Shown piece after piece: positions 1 through 8,102 of a stretch of DNA of 56,612 nt. The DNA lies in the NCBI RefSeq assembly GCF_900167155.1, contig NZ_FUXU01000025.1:1-56612 (forward strand). Reading direction: 5' to 3'. Below the pieces are notes generated by a model that was not told the origin of the DNA, ran no database searches, and saw only the letters and a program-made list of their open reading frames with translations. A program made the translations under genes and the position numbers. The stretch is from Enterovibrio nigricans DSM 22720 (lineage in GTDB: Bacteria; Pseudomonadota; Gammaproteobacteria; Enterobacterales; Vibrionaceae). Every line of letters starts with the position of its first letter. Position 1 is the stretch's first letter.

Positions 1-728
1 GCCTGAAACTCAGTATATTGCTTAAGAACCGAACAACTTTAGGCTGCCATGTCTTCCAACCGAATTAAGCAACAAAGCCGTGATGATGTTATGTGATCGT
101 AATTGAGCGGAGTATTCTAAATGTAAACAGATTATGTATGGTGTATTACACTGACTAAAATATTTTGATTGGTGAAAAATAGTAATTTGAAATTATGGTT
201 TAACTGTCTTTAATTTGTACAAAAATGTGTTTTGGTTCGAATTTCTGATTAAGCGCTCAAAAAAGCACCATAACATTAAATTGTAGCCTGTTTTCTAGAC
301 ACATCAACATATGAGAACAGATTGGTTGTTGTCATAACTATTTAAATAATAATGATAAAAAATTGAATATATTTAGAGTTCGAATTAATTGCATTGTTAA
401 CTTGGTGTGAATTAATACCTTCTATTTTGAACGTTATCTCTTGCGTTGGTGGCAGGTAATAGCCTGCGGATTCTTGAAGTGATTGTGTAAACGTGGTTCC
501 TAAAAGGAGGCTTTGTTGTTTGGCGGGTTTTTAAACGTAGAGCAGCAAAAAATCCTGATCTAGCAAGTAACGACAGGCTTTATGCTTTGAGTCACAATTT
601 GAAACATAATCACCAGAACTAGGACGAGATAGTTTCAAATAGTGAATGTTACTGCTTGATCAGTTACGTGCTCTACATTATGTATATGTAACGCTAATGT
701 TGTATTTCATGTGATTGGAGCTAAGAAA
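1..728. other. Intergenic, AT-rich, no gene recognised
   Basis: No convincing coding region is visible on either strand. A perfect Shine-Dalgarno-like AAGGAGG lies at 504-510 but only a 15-codon frame follows it. The stretch may hold the promoter of the small membrane gene at 729; I see no clear boxes. Confidence 0.5.
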
Positions 729-821
729 ATGGACACTAATTTAAGAATCGCTTTATTCACCGCGTTTGCAGCTCTTGCAGGCATCATTACCTTTGCAACT
801 GTAGCGATTGTGTTCTCCTGA
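729..821 (+). CDS. Small single-pass membrane protein, YnhF-like (30 aa)
   Basis: A 31-codon frame starts at ATG 729 behind a GGAG ribosome site (718-721) and ends at TGA 819. The peptide opens MDTNLRIALF and is almost entirely hydrophobic afterwards, giving one membrane helix from about residue 6 to 29. Size and the N-terminal pattern (Met, polar pair, Leu, basic residue, hydrophobic run) resemble the enterobacterial YnhF family of tiny inner-membrane proteins, whose function is unknown. The frame is too short for standard gene calling, so the main evidence is the ribosome site plus uniform hydrophobicity. It could be chance, but a clean transmembrane peptide after a good ribosome site is uncommon in noise. 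Confidence 0.5.
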   Translation: MDTNLRIALFTAFAALAGIITFATVAIVFS

Positions 822-909
822 ACGCTCGTTGCACAAATTGTTGGCTCTGCAATGGCGACCTTGAGTAGAATGGTTCTGAATATAGAACAGCATTCTCTCA
901 GAGGTTGGT

Positions 910-2133
910 GTGCAGAGTTCCAATGTAAAAAAAGGTTCATTGTTATCCCTGGATGAGCAATACAAGCGTCATCCGTTTCTTTCCTCAACGCAAAATAGAA
1001 AGCTCAGAGTTGCACTCGTCGCGCAAGGTGGGGGGCAGCGTGGTGTTTTCACCGCTGGCGTTATTGATGCGTTTCTAGAAGCTGAATTTGACCCGTTCGA
1101 GTTGTACATAGGTACATCCGCAGGGGCACTCAATCTTTCCTCCTATATCACTCGCCAACGTGGGTTTGGTTTTCGTTTTATTACGCAATATACGACGCAC
1201 GACCGATTTTTCAATTTGATGAAATACGTACGCCGTCAACAGTTTATGGATTTGGACTGGGCGTTAGAAGCCGCAGGACCAAATTCTCCAGATGGCCTCC
1301 AAGTAGAGAATGCACGCTCTTTGCTTGAAAACCGAAGGGCGTATGCGTGTGTTACTAATACCCGCACGTTAGAACCCGAATATTTCAATTTGTTGGAAGA
1401 TAATTACCTGGACGTGTTGAAAGCAACATGTGCTATTCCCTTGCTCTATCCTGAAAGCGTACAAATTGGTGACCACCACTTTGTTGATGGTGGGGTGAGT
1501 GGCGCAATCCCGGCGAGAGAGGCCTACAACCGTGGCGCCGATGTTATTGTTGTGATTCGTACGGAACCCGTGGAAGAACAAGAAAAAGAGCTGCCTGTCG
1601 CACCCGCGTTTTTGGATAATCTGAAAAGCCGGATGGAAGAGCGATTACCGCAGTACTTTGAACGGTTTAATGTGGAAGACAGGCTTGATAAGCTGCAAGA
1701 TTTTCATGGTCATGTTCAACAGCATGTCCAAACGCTAAAAGCGCGTTATAAAGAGAACCATCAAGAGCCGATATGGCATAAACTCAGAGACATGGTGCCC
1801 GACAAGTTAAACCAAAATGGCGGTAGGTGGCTGTTTGGCGGTGAATCGATATATCGCTTACAGGCAATGAGCGGGCACAAAATCAATGCTGTTATGTTTG
1901 ATATGGTCACGAAACATTATCAAAGTTACCACGATGCGATTGATTTTATGGCACGTCCTCCAGCACGGACTTTACTTATGCAAATTGCGCCCGACGCTCC
2001 GCTTGAAAGCAGCGCATTATTGAGTAAATCATTTCAATTGAAGCTTGATTACTTTCAAGGCCATGAGCTGGGACGGGCATTTTTAAATCAATATGGTTCA
2101 GCGCTAAATTCTCTTTCTACGGTTGGTAAATAG
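910..2133 (+). CDS. Patatin-like phospholipase (YjjU/RssA-type)
   Basis: A 407-aa predicted serine lipid acyl hydrolase. The oxyanion-hole loop GGGQRG is at residues 40-45, the nucleophile elbow GTSAG at 68-72 (Ser70), and the second catalytic residue is in the DGG at 193-195 (Asp193). These give the complete Ser-Asp dyad of bacterial patatins. There is no signal peptide, so it should act in the cytosol or at the inner membrane face. The start is GTG at 910; no better ATG lies nearby. The C-terminal ~150 residues are charged and fit the YjjU-type extension. The acetyltransferase gene follows 26 bp downstream on the same strand and may be co-transcribed. The substrate cannot be told from sequence. 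Confidence 0.85.
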   Translation: MQSSNVKKGSLLSLDEQYKRHPFLSSTQNRKLRVALVAQGGGQRGVFTAGVIDAFLEAEFDPFELYIGTSAGALNLSSYITRQRGFGFRFITQYTTHDRFFNLMKYVRRQQFMDLDWALEAAGPNSPDGLQVENARSLLENRRAYACVTNTRTLEPEYFNLLEDNYLDVLKATCAIPLLYPESVQIGDHHFVDGGVSGAIPAREAYNRGADVIVVIRTEPVEEQEKELPVAPAFLDNLKSRMEERLPQYFERFNVEDRLDKLQDFHGHVQQHVQTLKARYKENHQEPIWHKLRDMVPDKLNQNGGRWLFGGESIYRLQAMSGHKINAVMFDMVTKHYQSYHDAIDFMARPPARTLLMQIAPDAPLESSALLSKSFQLKLDYFQGHELGRAFLNQYGSALNSLSTVGK

Positions 2134-2159
2134 AGTCGATTTTTATCAGGGACGTACTT

Positions 2160-2717
2160 TTGACTGAATTTGAAAAAATGCAGCAGGGGCTGCCATACAG
2201 CCCTGTTGATTCAGAGTTGATGCAATTTCGTTTTGCTTCCAGAAGGCTCTGTCAGCAGCTTAATGCTGTCGATCCTGCCGATACGGATAAGCAATATATG
2301 GTTATCACCAAACTGTTTGCAAGGCGGGGCAGGGGCGTTGTCGTAGAAGCGCCTTTTACTTGTACCTATGGCATGAATTTGCATCTTGGAAATAACGTTG
2401 CGTTTGGCCCCAATTGCACGGTTATTGATAGTAGCCATATTGAAATCGGCAATAATGTATTGATAGGTCCAGCAGTGGGGCTTTATACAACCACACAAGC
2501 GTTACTGCCGCTTGAACAGCAAAATGGCGATAACGAGATCTCACTGCCTATAATTATTGGCAACAACGTAGTAATTGGTGGTAACAGTGTCATCAAAGCT
2601 GGTGTGTCGATTGGCGAAGGAGCCGTTATTGATGCAGGCTCAGTGGTGGAAGGCGATGTTGAGCCATTTTCCGTTGTCGCGGGGAATCCGGCTGCCGTAG
2701 TTAGACGCCTACGATGA
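2160..2717 (+). CDS. Hexapeptide-repeat sugar O-acetyltransferase (Maa/LacA/NodL family)
   Basis: This 185-aa protein begins with the family's N-terminal acetyltransferase cap (MTEFEKMQQGLPYSPVD) and continues into left-handed beta-helix hexapeptide repeats, for example IGNNVLIGPAVGLYT and IGNNVVIGGNSVIKAG. It ends with the typical VAGNPAAVVRRLR. It is predicted to transfer acetyl from acetyl-CoA to a sugar hydroxyl as a cytosolic trimer. The TTG at 2160 is chosen as start because it restores the conserved MTEFEKM opening and follows a CAGGGA ribosome site; an ATG at 2178 would remove it. The usual catalytic His of the family (around residue 115) is not evident here, the region reading TTTQALLPLEQ, so activity may differ from LacA/Maa. 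Confidence 0.85.
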   Translation: MTEFEKMQQGLPYSPVDSELMQFRFASRRLCQQLNAVDPADTDKQYMVITKLFARRGRGVVVEAPFTCTYGMNLHLGNNVAFGPNCTVIDSSHIEIGNNVLIGPAVGLYTTTQALLPLEQQNGDNEISLPIIIGNNVVIGGNSVIKAGVSIGEGAVIDAGSVVEGDVEPFSVVAGNPAAVVRRLR

Positions 2718-2863
2718 TTCGTTATTGGCAGTGGTGCTGGACTTCTGTTACGATTGCCCGCCGCATTGATTGAGTTGTTATAATATAACAATTGTCGCAA
2801 TCGGTGTTGCAGTATAGGGCAGTACACCTCGGTTAACGCCGACATAACAGAGTATTACAGTCG

Positions 2864-3463
2864 ATGGCAAAAATTAGAGCAAGAGTCCCGTTGAATGTTG
2901 GAGTGGGAAGTAAGGTTCCTGCAGAAGTCCTGTCATTCGAAGGTTTGACCTCAAATCAAGAGCACGTCGCAATCATCTTCCAATGCGCTGACAAACAGCA
3001 AGGCGCCCCTCTCGTTCGTATGCACTCCGAATGTCTTACTGGTGATGTTTTCCATTCGTCTCGTTGTGACTGTGGTGAGCAGCTAGAAGAAACCATCCTG
3101 AAAATGGGTGAGCAAGGCGGCATATTGCTGTACTTGCGCCAAGAAGGCCGAGGTATTGGTCTTTACAACAAATTGGATGCGTATGAATTGCAAAGTCAGG
3201 GAATGGATACCTACGAAGCAAATAATCACCTTGGGTTCGCCGACGATCTTCGGACCTTTGAGGATGCAGCAGATATGCTGAAAGCTCTGGGTGTTACAAA
3301 GATTCGTCTGATCACAAACAATCCTAAGAAAATTAAAGATATTCAAGACCACGGCATTGAGCTTGAAGCGGTGGTAGGCACCGAAGCGCATCTTAAAGAC
3401 GGCAATAAGCTGTATTTGAAAGCTAAAATTTCTCACGGAAAGCATAAGCTACGTTTGAGTTAA
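2864..3463 (+). CDS. ribA: GTP cyclohydrolase II
   Basis: A 199-aa enzyme that opens the imidazole ring of GTP, releasing formate and pyrophosphate, to give the first riboflavin-pathway intermediate. The zinc ligands are visible in [20 protein letters not shown] (Cys57, Cys68, Cys70), followed by the catalytic [10 protein letters not shown] (91-100) and the ITNNPKK element near the C-terminus. Length equals the stand-alone E. coli-type RibA, with no fused RibB domain. It starts at ATG 2864 with ~145 bp of upstream spacer and is followed by a strong terminator, so it looks monocistronic. I see no FMN riboswitch upstream. Confidence 0.97.
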   Translation: MAKIRARVPLNVGVGSKVPAEVLSFEGLTSNQEHVAIIFQCADKQQGAPLVRMHSECLTGDVFHSSRCDCGEQLEETILKMGEQGGILLYLRQEGRGIGLYNKLDAYELQSQGMDTYEANNHLGFADDLRTFEDAADMLKALGVTKIRLITNNPKKIKDIQDHGIELEAVVGTEAHLKDGNKLYLKAKISHGKHKLRLS

Positions 3464-3490
3464 TCCGCAGCCGTTAAAAACATTTAGAAA

Positions 3491-3516
3491 GCCCAGCATC
3501 TTCGCTGGGCTTTTTT
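3491..3516 (+). terminator. Rho-independent terminator of ribA
   Basis: GCCCAGC (3491-3497) pairs perfectly with GCTGGGC (3504-3510) around a 6-nt loop, followed by six T. Confidence 0.93.
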
Positions 3517-3748
3517 GTTTGGCTCTATATCACATCTGGCAAAGATCGGTTGTCTATAGCTAAACAACAGGCCGATGATTTAAAAACCCAACCTTGCTTC
3601 CGAATGACGAATAGATAAGTTTGACAGCCAATCTAGAGTTTTGCAGCAACGCCTCATTACTGCATTTTCAACACTTTAACCTGTTGCTATTAAAACGTTT
3701 TTCGAAGATTTTACGCAGAGTTTTAGTAGTCAGATTCGAGGCTTTGCT

Positions 3749-4528
3749 ATGTTGAAAAATAATAAGAAAATGATGAACCTGTTCGCTGTTTCTGCTTTGG
3801 CATTTGCTGTGTCGCAACCTGTATTGGCACATGAATATGTGGTGACACCTGAAATGGCCGCCAGCTATGGGTTAACGATGCCAACGTTGACAGCAAATAT
3901 GGAAAAGATCCCATACTCTTACCTTGTTTACGGTGGCCAGATTGAAATCAAGTTGGAAGGGGCAAAGTTCAATACTTCTGACATCAATGTGCTTCGTAAT
4001 GCGGTGAGTGTGTCGAGCGAAAACCGTCTGGTGCCATATCGCGCAACCTCCAACTCAGTGAGATTCCGTGTGTCAGGTGATTTCGATCTTCGTGCACTAA
4101 ATTTTGTTGATTTCACAGTTGATTCAAGCGTACTCACTATCCCGCAAGACCTGACGTTAACTCTGCCCGTTGACCAAGATATTGCGGCTCCTGATACGCC
4201 ACACGAGGAGGCAAACAAGGTTGCACAGTTGAAGGATGCGTCAGTGAAAGCAACAGACTTTCTATCAGGCTCTGGGAAAGTGTTCACAATCAACTTGAAA
4301 GAAGGGCAGTTCCTGCCTGGCTGTGCAGACCCAATTGCACATAGCATTATTAAAACCTCCAATGTTCAAGGTATCGTTCGCATCTGGCAGCGTACCAATA
4401 CATCCGTCGATTTTATCGTAGAAGGCGGTCACTACACGACGAGCAGTGGTAATTGGAACTTCGAGTTAGCACCAGAAACAACCACGCTGGGAACCACATT
4501 GCACGTGAGCACACCGATTGTTCACTAA
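3749..4528 (+). CDS. Exported protein of unknown function (259 aa)
   Basis: I do not recognise the family. A Sec signal peptide is clear: basic start MLKNNKK, hydrophobic core to about residue 25, and cleavage expected after PVLA (26-27), leaving a mature chain starting HEYVVTPEM. The mature protein is acidic, rich in Thr/Val/Ser and predicted to be mostly beta strand. A single Cys lies in LPGCADPIAH. It is probably periplasmic or secreted; no lipobox and no outer-membrane anchor are evident. It starts at ATG 3749 and is closed by a terminator at 4548, so it is a single-gene unit. Its neighbours (ribA, emrD) give no functional clue. Confidence 0.75.
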   Translation: MLKNNKKMMNLFAVSALAFAVSQPVLAHEYVVTPEMAASYGLTMPTLTANMEKIPYSYLVYGGQIEIKLEGAKFNTSDINVLRNAVSVSSENRLVPYRATSNSVRFRVSGDFDLRALNFVDFTVDSSVLTIPQDLTLTLPVDQDIAAPDTPHEEANKVAQLKDASVKATDFLSGSGKVFTINLKEGQFLPGCADPIAHSIIKTSNVQGIVRIWQRTNTSVDFIVEGGHYTTSSGNWNFELAPETTTLGTTLHVSTPIVH

Positions 4529-4547
4529 TCCTTGTTGATGACGAAAA

Positions 4548-4575
4548 GAAAGCACCCATTGGGTGCTTTCTTATT
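4548..4575 (+). terminator. Terminator after the exported protein gene
   Basis: GAAAGCACCC (4548-4557) pairs with GGGTGCTTTC (4561-4570), a perfect 10-bp stem with a 3-nt loop and a short T-rich tail. Confidence 0.85.
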
Positions 4576-4794
4576 GCTCAAATACTTCGCATTACAAAAA
4601 CTAATCCTTTCTATGATTTCTTATCGTGTATGAAACACGGTTTTTATGTTGTTTAACTTCCTCTCGGCCATTAGTATCTGCGCAAAACCCGAGGGGGAAA
4701 GAAATTATCTGCAGTTTTCTCCGCTAGAATCCATTTTCGCTTCTCTCCCTCGCATAAAAGAAACTTAGTTAATTTGCTTGTTTAGGGAGACCTG

Positions 4795-6000
4795 GTGATG
4801 TCGTCGACAACGCCTTTGTCCAAAATTCTCATGATGATCATCATTCTGGCTGCGGTCGGTCAGATGACTCAAACTATGTATGTTCCGTCTATGGCTTTGA
4901 TGGCGGAAGACTTCAGTGTGTCTCCAGCTTTGCTGCAAGCGGTGATGGCGTGTTATCTCATCCCTTATGGTTTGTCGCAGTTTATCTATGGCCCTTTGTC
5001 GGATCGTTTTGACCGCAAACCCATTATTTTGGTTGGCTTAGCAATCTACCTTGTAGGCACCATCGCTGCGTTGGTTGCACCTTCATTCAATCTGTTCTTG
5101 GTTGCGAGTGTCATCCAAGGTGCGGGTATTGGTTGTGGTGGGGCTATGGCCCGTACTCTGACACGCGATTGTTTCGACGGTAGTCGTTTGCACCGTGCGA
5201 ATAGTCTTGTCAGCGTAGGTCTTATTTTCTCGCCGCTGGCTGCACCTGTGATCGGTGGTCTTCTGAGCACTTATATTAACTGGCAGGCCAGTTATGCATT
5301 CTTGCTGGTATTGGCGGCGGTGGTTTACCTGATCATGTCGCTTTACTTTGAATAAACGCTACCCGTTGAATCTCGCCGAAATGATTCGGTGCTAGCACGT
5401 TACCAATACGTGATGAGTAACCGCCAGTTTCAAGGTTATCTCATTTGTCTTATTGCTGTTTTTTCGGGTATCGCAGTCTTTGAAGCGGCAGCGGGCGTGA
5501 TTTTAGGCAGTACGTTAGGGTTGAATGCTGCGACGGTAAGTTTGCTGTTCGTAATGCCACTGCCGGGTTTTATGCTTGGCTCTTGGCTATCCAGTATGAT
5601 TGAGCAACGTTTGTCTGTGGCAAAGTCCCTGATCATCGGGACCGCGGTACTCATTATTGGTGCATTGGTGGTTTTCATTCCGGGTATTGAAGGCGTGGTG
5701 ACCGTTGAAACATTGATTGGTGGTGCGTTTATCTATTTTCTCGGGGCGGGGGTGTTGTTTCCTTCGGCAACGACAGGTGCATTGTCACCCTTTCCTCACC
5801 ATGCGGGCACCGCTGGTGCAGTATTGGGCGGTGTTCAGAACATGGCGGCAGGATTTTTTACACTGATCGCCGCAAAAATGAGTGTCAATGACCAGTTTTC
5901 GCTTGGCGCCATATTATTAGCGATGGCCGTTGTAACTGGATTAGGGTTACTCCTATGTAGAAATAGAAAAATGGCACCTGACTTACCTGTCACCGCGTAA
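4795..6000 (+). pseudogene. emrD: EmrD-type multidrug MFS efflux gene interrupted by an in-frame TAA
   Basis: Read as one frame this encodes a ~400-aa drug:H+ antiporter of the Bcr/EmrD family (inner membrane, 12 helices). The first half ends at residue 186 (4795-5355) with TAA at 5353. The same frame continues without shift through TLPVESRRNDSVLARYQY to TAA at 5998, and an internal frame starting at 5389 carries the second half. The first half has the MFS loop 2-3 signature GPLSDRFDRKP; the second has FLGAGVLFPSATTGAL and GTAGAVLGG as in EmrD. The break falls in the central cytoplasmic loop. The start is GTG 4795 or ATG 4798, behind AGGGAGA. The only lesion is one codon, so it is either a recent nonsense mutation or a base-call error. 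Two separately translated half-transporters are possible but less likely. Confidence 0.85.
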
Positions 6001-6026
6001 ACTAATCTGCTTATTTCCTCCCAGCT

Positions 6027-6064
6027 AACCGCAGGAATTTCATAAGATATTTCTGCGGTTTTTG
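6027..6064 (+). terminator. Terminator after emrD
   Basis: AACCGCAG (6027-6034) pairs with CTGCGGTT (6053-6060) across an 18-nt loop, followed by a T-rich tail. Confidence 0.8.
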
Positions 6065-6242
6065 TGCTTTATAGACAATTAATCCCATTTATCAACTATG
6101 CAATCTTAAGTTTTCGTTCAATTATTATTTGCGGCAAAGACCGATTTGGTGCAGTCTTTACGGCCTGCGGCGGAGACTAGAGAGGAAAGGAGGCCCCGAT
6201 ATTGCCCCGCCAGGCTAATAATAATAGGCGGTATAGACAAAC

Positions 6243-7640
6243 ATGAATGCAAACACTCAGGCAACGTGGCTTGGTCATCCTCGCGGATTGTTCCTGCTCT
6301 GTGGTACAGAGTTGTGGGAACGTTTCTCCTTCTATGCAATGCGCGCCATTCTGGTGCTTTATCTCACAGACAAAACCATAAATGGTGGCCTTGGTTGGAC
6401 GACTCAAGACGCACTGAATCTCTATGGTATCTATACCGGTTTGGTCTACCTGACACCTGTGCTGGGTGGGTGGTTAGCCGACAACTTCCTTGGTCAACGA
6501 CGCTCTATTCTTATTGGTGGTGCATTAATGGCGATCGGTCAGTTCACACTGGCGTTGCCGAATAGCATCATTGACCCTTATGAGCTGAATGCTTTCTATG
6601 TTGGTCTGGCCTTCCTTATTGTGGGTAATGGCCTCTTCAAGCCAAATATTTCGACGATGGTTGGCCACTTGTACAATGAAGGTGATAACCGTCGTGACGG
6701 CGCGTTTACCATCTTTTATATGGGCATTAACTTAGGCTCACTGCTTGCAGGTATCATTGCGGGCACTGCATCTTCAGAATACGGTTGGAAAGCAGGCTTC
6801 TTGTGTGCCGGTATCGGTATGTTGATGTCGCTTGTTATTCAGATGGTTTTTGCCAATAAATACTTGGGCAGCATTGGTATTGAGCCTGCGGCTAAAAAGC
6901 AACTTCGTGAATCGGGTTCGTTAGAAAAACAGCCATTGACGAAAGTAGAGCGTGATCGCCTGAAAGTTATCGTCGTAATGAGTTTGTTCGTTATCATCTT
7001 CTGGGCAGGCTTCGAGCAAGCTGGCGGTTTGATGAACATTTACTCGCAAGAGTATACAAACCGTATGATCGGTGCATTTGAAGTACCAGCGGCTTGGTTT
7101 CAATCATTGAACCCGTTCTTTATTATCTTGATTGCCCCGATTCTGGCTGTGTTTTGGCGTCGACTAGGCGCGAATGAGCCGAGTTCGCCGATCAAGTTTG
7201 CAATGGCAATGGGCTTCCTTGCGATGGGATTTGTCTGCATGGTTGGTGCGGCACTTCAGCAAGGGGGGGATATGTCAGTGAAAGCCTCCATGTGGTGGTT
7301 GGTTGGTGCATATTTCTTCCATACACTGGGTGAGCTTTGCTTGTCTCCGATTGGTTTGTCATTGATCACTAAACTGGCACCGCTACGTTTAATGTCAGTC
7401 ATGATGGGAACTTGGTTCTGTGCCAATGCCGTCGCGAACTATGTGGCAGGTTTGATTGGTAGCCATGTTGGCGATGCGGGCCCGTTGGCAATCTTCGGTG
7501 GTATCGCAGTGACTTCCGCCATTGCCGGTGTACTGTTAGTACTTTGCTCAAGCAAACTGGTTGATTGGATGCATGGCGCAGAAGGTGCAAAATCGCTAGA
7601 AAATGAAAAAGCGGAAGAACCTACACCAGCAACGGCATAA
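6243..7640 (+). CDS. POT-family proton-dependent di/tripeptide transporter
   Basis: A 465-aa inner-membrane peptide:H+ symporter of the PTR2/POT family. The helix-1 signature ELWERFSFYAMRAILVLYL (with the ExxER motif) is at about residues 22-40. The second family motif, FTIFYMGINLGSLLAG, is near 158-173, and GELCLSPIGLSLITKLAP near 362-379. There is no C-terminal extension, so it is slightly shorter than E. coli DtpA/DtpB (~490-500 aa). It starts at ATG 6243 and is preceded by a ~180-bp leader after the emrD terminator. It ends at a strong terminator, hence monocistronic. The exact orthologue (DtpA, DtpB or a Vibrio paralogue) cannot be assigned by eye. Confidence 0.93.
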   Translation: MNANTQATWLGHPRGLFLLCGTELWERFSFYAMRAILVLYLTDKTINGGLGWTTQDALNLYGIYTGLVYLTPVLGGWLADNFLGQRRSILIGGALMAIGQFTLALPNSIIDPYELNAFYVGLAFLIVGNGLFKPNISTMVGHLYNEGDNRRDGAFTIFYMGINLGSLLAGIIAGTASSEYGWKAGFLCAGIGMLMSLVIQMVFANKYLGSIGIEPAAKKQLRESGSLEKQPLTKVERDRLKVIVVMSLFVIIFWAGFEQAGGLMNIYSQEYTNRMIGAFEVPAAWFQSLNPFFIILIAPILAVFWRRLGANEPSSPIKFAMAMGFLAMGFVCMVGAALQQGGDMSVKASMWWLVGAYFFHTLGELCLSPIGLSLITKLAPLRLMSVMMGTWFCANAVANYVAGLIGSHVGDAGPLAIFGGIAVTSAIAGVLLVLCSSKLVDWMHGAEGAKSLENEKAEEPTPATA

Positions 7641-7665
7641 GTTTTACTAGAAACTGAACTAATGA

Positions 7666-7694
7666 AAAAGCCATCCATCGTGATGGCTTTTTTG
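7666..7694 (+). terminator. Terminator after the peptide transporter
   Basis: AAAAGCCATC (7666-7675) pairs with GATGGCTTTT (7682-7691) around a 6-nt loop and continues into T residues. It is symmetrical enough to act in both directions. Confidence 0.92.
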
Positions 7695-7945
7695 ATATAG
7701 CCACTTTGTTGTGCATTTATTTCTATACGAGAGATGCAATAACTAATGCTATCGTCATCCTTCCGTACTGAATGAAATCTCATTACTTTCTAATACCATT
7801 TGGTTCTTTCGCCATAACCGACTAAAAAAACTCCCCCCCTTGTCCTGAAAATCCCCTTAATTCTCATGAAATGCCTTGATGCTATGTGGCTAATCAACCA
7901 GTCTGAGAGCCATATGAAACAGGGCGGTGGTATAAATAGTTGTTG

Positions 7946-7962
7946 TTTTAGGGGCCCTAAAA
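7946..7962. promoter_or_regulatory. 17-bp dyad upstream of the riboswitch
   Basis: TTTTAGGG and CCCTAAAA flank a single central G, giving a near-perfect palindrome with arms too close to fold as a hairpin. It lies just after a TATAAAT -10-like box (7931-7937) and ~20 bp before the riboswitch, so it could be an operator at the transcription start of the RTX gene. The regulator is unknown. Confidence 0.4.
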
Positions 7963-7975
7963 AAAATAAACAATA

Positions 7976-8085
7976 GGACGCAAGGTAGAATAAAAAGCCA
8001 AACCTACCGCGAGGTTGGGACGGAAAGCTTCAGATCTCTCTAATCAATCATGGACAGATGGCTGAGCTACCTCGAGCTGGTTAGC
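7976..8085 (+). promoter_or_regulatory. GEMM-I cyclic di-GMP riboswitch
   Basis: The layout of the V. cholerae Vc2-type aptamer is present in order: AAACC (8000-8004), a short stem capped by the GNRA loop GCGA (8009-8012), then GGGACGGAAAGC (8017-8028) and a second arm closing with GATGGCTGAGCTACC. Outer helix P1 is AGGTAG (7983-7988) with CTACCT (8067-8072). P2 is AGCTTCAG with CTGAGCT. Against my recollection of Vc2, the G-C pair flanking the ligand appears swapped to C-G (C just before CAAACC, G after GGGACG), a compensatory change. The aptamer ends ~30 bp before ATG 8103. Cyclic di-GMP is the usual ligand; 3',3'-cGAMP variants exist and cannot be excluded by eye. Confidence 0.87.
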
Positions 8086-8102
8086 AAACGAGGATATAAC
8101 TC

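Noticed and set aside
500-565. Strong AAGGAGG ribosome-site sequence at 504-510
   Set aside because: Only about 15 codons follow before a stop in the usable frame, with no protein character.
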